Source of the DNA: Pseudomonas mohnii
GTDB lineage: Bacteria; Pseudomonadota; Gammaproteobacteria; Pseudomonadales; Pseudomonadaceae
Length of the DNA stretch: 64,000 bases
Assembly (NCBI RefSeq): GCF_900105115.1
Contig: NZ_FNRV01000001.1
Location: 1,736,001 to 1,800,000 of the forward strand
Direction: 5' to 3'
Positions 61,546-64,000 of the stretch are shown here, piece after piece. How positions within the stretch are numbered: the stretch's first letter is position 1; every line of letters begins with the position of its first letter. Position numbers and translations under genes: made by a program. The notes beneath the pieces were generated by a model, which saw nothing but the letters and a program-made list of their open reading frames with translations, searched no databases and had not been told where the DNA came from.

Positions 61546-64000
61546 TCAGGCGAGCAACTGTGCCCAGTCGATACTGGAGGCTTCGCCGAGGGTAAAGCCC
61601 TTGCCGGTCAGGGAAAGGTTCTGGTTGTAGGCGACGTCATGGGCGAAGCGCGCCTGCCATTTGTCACGCAGGGCGGCTTTGACCTGAGGATCATCAGCCA
61701 GCGTGCCGGGGTGAGCAATCTGCACTTGCGGCGTCCACACAATCAGCAGACCCGCTTCGGCGACTTTCAGGCACAGATCGACATCGGCAAAGACTTCTGC
61801 GAAATGCTCCCGATCCAGCCCGCCGACAGCATCGAACACTTCCTTGCGCACCATCAGGCACGCGCCGGAAACCGCCGAACAGTTCTGTTCGACGAGCAGA
61901 CGATGCATATAGCCTGTCGCATCTTTTTTCTCGCCCACGAAGGCCGATGTCACGCCCGACTCAAGGCCAAGGATCAGGCCCGCGCCGGTGACACTGCCTT
62001 CGCGATCCACCAGCTTGGCACCCACCACACCGACTTCCGGGCGCTGGGCCTGATTCAGCAGTGCTTCAAGCCAATTGGCGTTGACCACCTCGGCGTCCGC
62101 TGCCAGCAATACCAGATACTCACCCTGCGCCTGCTCGGCAGCCAGGTTGAGCAGTGCCGAAGCACTCAGGCGCTGCTGGTTTTTGATCAGGCGAATTCGC
62201 CCGCGGGCGTTCTGCTCAAGATTCTCAAGCCAGGCCAACAGCTCAGTGGACTGACTGTGATTGTCGGCAATGATGATTTCATTGTTCTGATAGCGGGTGC
62301 GTTGCAATACGCTCACCAGGCAGCGTTGCATTTGCTCCTGATTGTCATCGCTGGCAACGATGATCGACACCTTTGGCCGAGTGGCGTGACGATAGTCAAT
62401 GCGCAAGCCGCCGAATGCTTCGGCAGTCACCTGCGCCTGATAACCGCGGGTTGCCAGATGGCGCACCAATGTCTGGCGTGCGTGTTCGTTTGGTTCCATG
62501 GTCGGCGCAGCAGTGATAAGCAGTGGTTCGGCCAGATGCGCCAGCCCCGCCAGCCCTCCGGCTTCGATCAAGCGCAATAGCAGGTCGAATTCCAGCGCAT
62601 GACTGTACTCACGTGCATAGCCACCGACCTCCACCAATGTTTCACGGCGCACCAGCCAATGGCGGGCGGCAAGCACAGGCAAACTTTGCAACAGATCGAG
62701 GTTGAAGGCCGGGCGGAAGACGTCGCTCAGCGAACCGTGACCATGGCGATGGATCTCATCCATCGCCACTGCACGGCAACCTTCGGCGTTGAGCAACTCA
62801 AGGCTGGCCCGCAGGAACCCGGCGCTGGTGAACTCGTCCCCCGCCTCGGCCAGGAGCAGCCAGTCAACACTTGAACGCTGCGCAACCTGGTTCAGCTTGT
62901 CGACGTAATTACCGGCGCTGACCTTAATGAAATGCACGGTGTTTTGTTCGGTGGTGATCTCGGGTAATTCACCGGTAGTGAAGACCACGACCTTGAACGC
63001 CCGGAAGGCACTGTCCATCAGGCTGTCGAAGGTCGCCTGCAACTTGTTCATGTCGGCATCAAGATCCAGCAGCAGAATGCCAAACTGCGGGCCACCCTCG
63101 TGAGTCGCCAGGTGTTGATTGATTTTGCGAATCGCGGTGTCGTTCGGCTGGCGTGCCTCAAGCCAGTTCAACAACGTGCCGGTGGGCATGCTGTCGAGCA
63201 ATTGACGGCTGTCGAACGTCGGCACGCTGTCCAGACGGGCAATCCAGTCGGTCAGAATCTGCGCATCGGCGCTGTGCCCCAGGTCCTGCAGTTGCCTGGC
63301 CATTTTCTGCACCACATGCCGGTTGAACGCGCCTAACCGTATGGCTTCAAGCAAGCGGTTCTGGACGGTCTCTGGCGTGTCATTGGAAAAGGTGCGCTGC
63401 AACATGTGCTGCTTGAGCAATGCGCCTTCCATTTCCTCCAGTTGCAAACGGCCTGCCGGCATCGCGTGCAACAGGAATTCAAATTCAGTCAGATGGTCGA
63501 AAAACGCTTGATTGTAGAACGGCATCTCGACGTACTGCGCTTTGCCGAAAATGCGTTTAGGACCCGTGGTGGGGTCATTCCAGTAAGACTCGAAGATCGG
63601 CTCGATCGTCAACGCATTGCGCGTGACAAGACTGTCAGCGAACACCTGGAAACTGTCCAGCGCGAAGGACGCCGTTTGCTCCGGACTCAGGTCACTGATC
63701 TGGGTGGGCAACGTTGCCAGGAATCCGGCAAACCGCTCGCGCTCGGCGACGGAACGGGCATCCGTGAACCGCAGGACGTGAATGATTTCGGTGTTGTGCT
63801 CCGAACGCCCGTAGTTGACCTCGCGCACCACGTAAGGGATCGGCAGAATCCGTGCCTTGGCCCGAGCGAGCATGTAATAGACATGGCCGATTTCCTGCCA
63901 TTCGAAGATCGTGCCTTGCGGCAAGGCTTCGTACCAGTCGCGCAGCAGCGAGGTGCGTTGCACCGCATAGAACGGCGGGATGTACTGCCCCATGTAATCG
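61546..64000 (-). CDS. Large flagellin-locus glycosyltransferase, C-terminal part (5' end beyond window)
   Basis: At least 817 residues are visible and the frame stays open to the right edge (no stop between 63994 and 63999), so the ATG at 63993 need not be the start. The first part (IPPFYAVQRTSLLRDWYEA) looks like the end of a TIGR00180-type sugar transferase domain. A helical linker, a degenerate GT-A-like domain (about 295-500) and a clear C-terminal GT2 domain (about 545-780, VSIIVASDDNQEQMQRCLVS, LVLLAADAEVV) follow. It should build the glycan on flagellin or on its carrier. Confidence 0.8.
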   Translation of the reverse strand, partial: DYMGQYIPPFYAVQRTSLLRDWYEALPQGTIFEWQEIGHVYYMLARAKARILPIPYVVREVNYGRSEHNTEIIHVLRFTDARSVAERERFAGFLATLPTQISDLSPEQTASFALDSFQVFADSLVTRNALTIEPIFESYWNDPTTGPKRIFGKAQYVEMPFYNQAFFDHLTEFEFLLHAMPAGRLQLEEMEGALLKQHMLQRTFSNDTPETVQNRLLEAIRLGAFNRHVVQKMARQLQDLGHSADAQILTDWIARLDSVPTFDSRQLLDSMPTGTLLNWLEARQPNDTAIRKINQHLATHEGGPQFGILLLDLDADMNKLQATFDSLMDSAFRAFKVVVFTTGELPEITTEQNTVHFIKVSAGNYVDKLNQVAQRSSVDWLLLAEAGDEFTSAGFLRASLELLNAEGCRAVAMDEIHRHGHGSLSDVFRPAFNLDLLQSLPVLAARHWLVRRETLVEVGGYAREYSHALEFDLLLRLIEAGGLAGLAHLAEPLLITAAPTMEPNEHARQTLVRHLATRGYQAQVTAEAFGGLRIDYRHATRPKVSIIVASDDNQEQMQRCLVSVLQRTRYQNNEIIIADNHSQSTELLAWLENLEQNARGRIRLIKNQQRLSASALLNLAAEQAQGEYLVLLAADAEVVNANWLEALLNQAQRPEVGVVGAKLVDREGSVTGAGLILGLESGVTSAFVGEKKDATGYMHRLLVEQNCSAVSGACLMVRKEVFDAVGGLDREHFAEVFADVDLCLKVAEAGLLIVWTPQVQIAHPGTLADDPQVKAALRDKWQARFAHDVAYNQNLSLTGKGFTLGEASSIDWAQLLA

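Overview
The window is a chromosomal segment of a Pseudomonas of the fluorescens group. This is judged from the gene order (ccm cluster, then the single polar-flagellum/chemotaxis supercluster), from Pseudomonas-specific genes (fleQ, fleSR, fleN, motCD, hsbRA-hptB) and from fluorescens-type REP sequences. Almost every gene is on the minus strand. Only two short stretches, 8492-10392 and 26124-26684, run the other way.

Region by region. 100-1328: phnN and a small lipoprotein. 1343-8294: a complete cytochrome c maturation operon, ccmABCDEFGHI. 8492-10392 (+): a FliK-like protein and a stand-alone FlhB C-terminal-like protein. 10446-11388: a membrane protein of unknown function and a REP-bearing tandem repeat. 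11391-20529: the chemotaxis operon cheY-cheZ-cheA-cheB-motC-motD-parC-parP-cheW-DUF2802. 20695-25848: fliA, fleN, flhF and flhA. A b561-type cytochrome follows, then the export and switch genes flhB-fliRQPONML-fliK, then the hptB-hsbR-hsbA signalling module, then fliJIHGFE. 42334-46546: the regulators fleR, fleS and fleQ. 46719-50362: fliT, fliS, fliD, flaG and the flagellin gene fliC. 50610-64000: a flagellin glycosylation island holding a Maf-type transferase, a KASIII-like protein, a tightly overlapping sugar-decoration cassette, the pseudaminic acid genes pseF, pseI, pseC and pseB, and the end of a large glycosyltransferase cut by the window edge.

The genes form one regulatory and assembly programme. 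FleQ with sigma-54 should act at good -24/-12 sites read here upstream of fleS, fliE, fliK, fliL and flhA, with a less perfect one before fliD. FliA (sigma-28), restrained and placed in time by FlhF/FleN and the secretion hierarchy, should act at consensus-like sites before fliC and fliS. The che/mot/par genes steer and position the motor. The last 14 kb should build an activated, chemically decorated nonulosonic acid and attach it to flagellin.

The most interesting points are these. The pseudaminic acid set shows no PseG; in its place is a coupled block of GNAT, two methyltransferases, an ATP-grasp enzyme and a HAD phosphatase, with a KASIII-like gene downstream. Four repeats in the CheA linker look like the CheY-docking peptides of FliM, FliN and CheZ. 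A 145-bp REP-bearing unit is tandemly amplified. A FliK/FlhB-like pair lacks the autocleavage motif.
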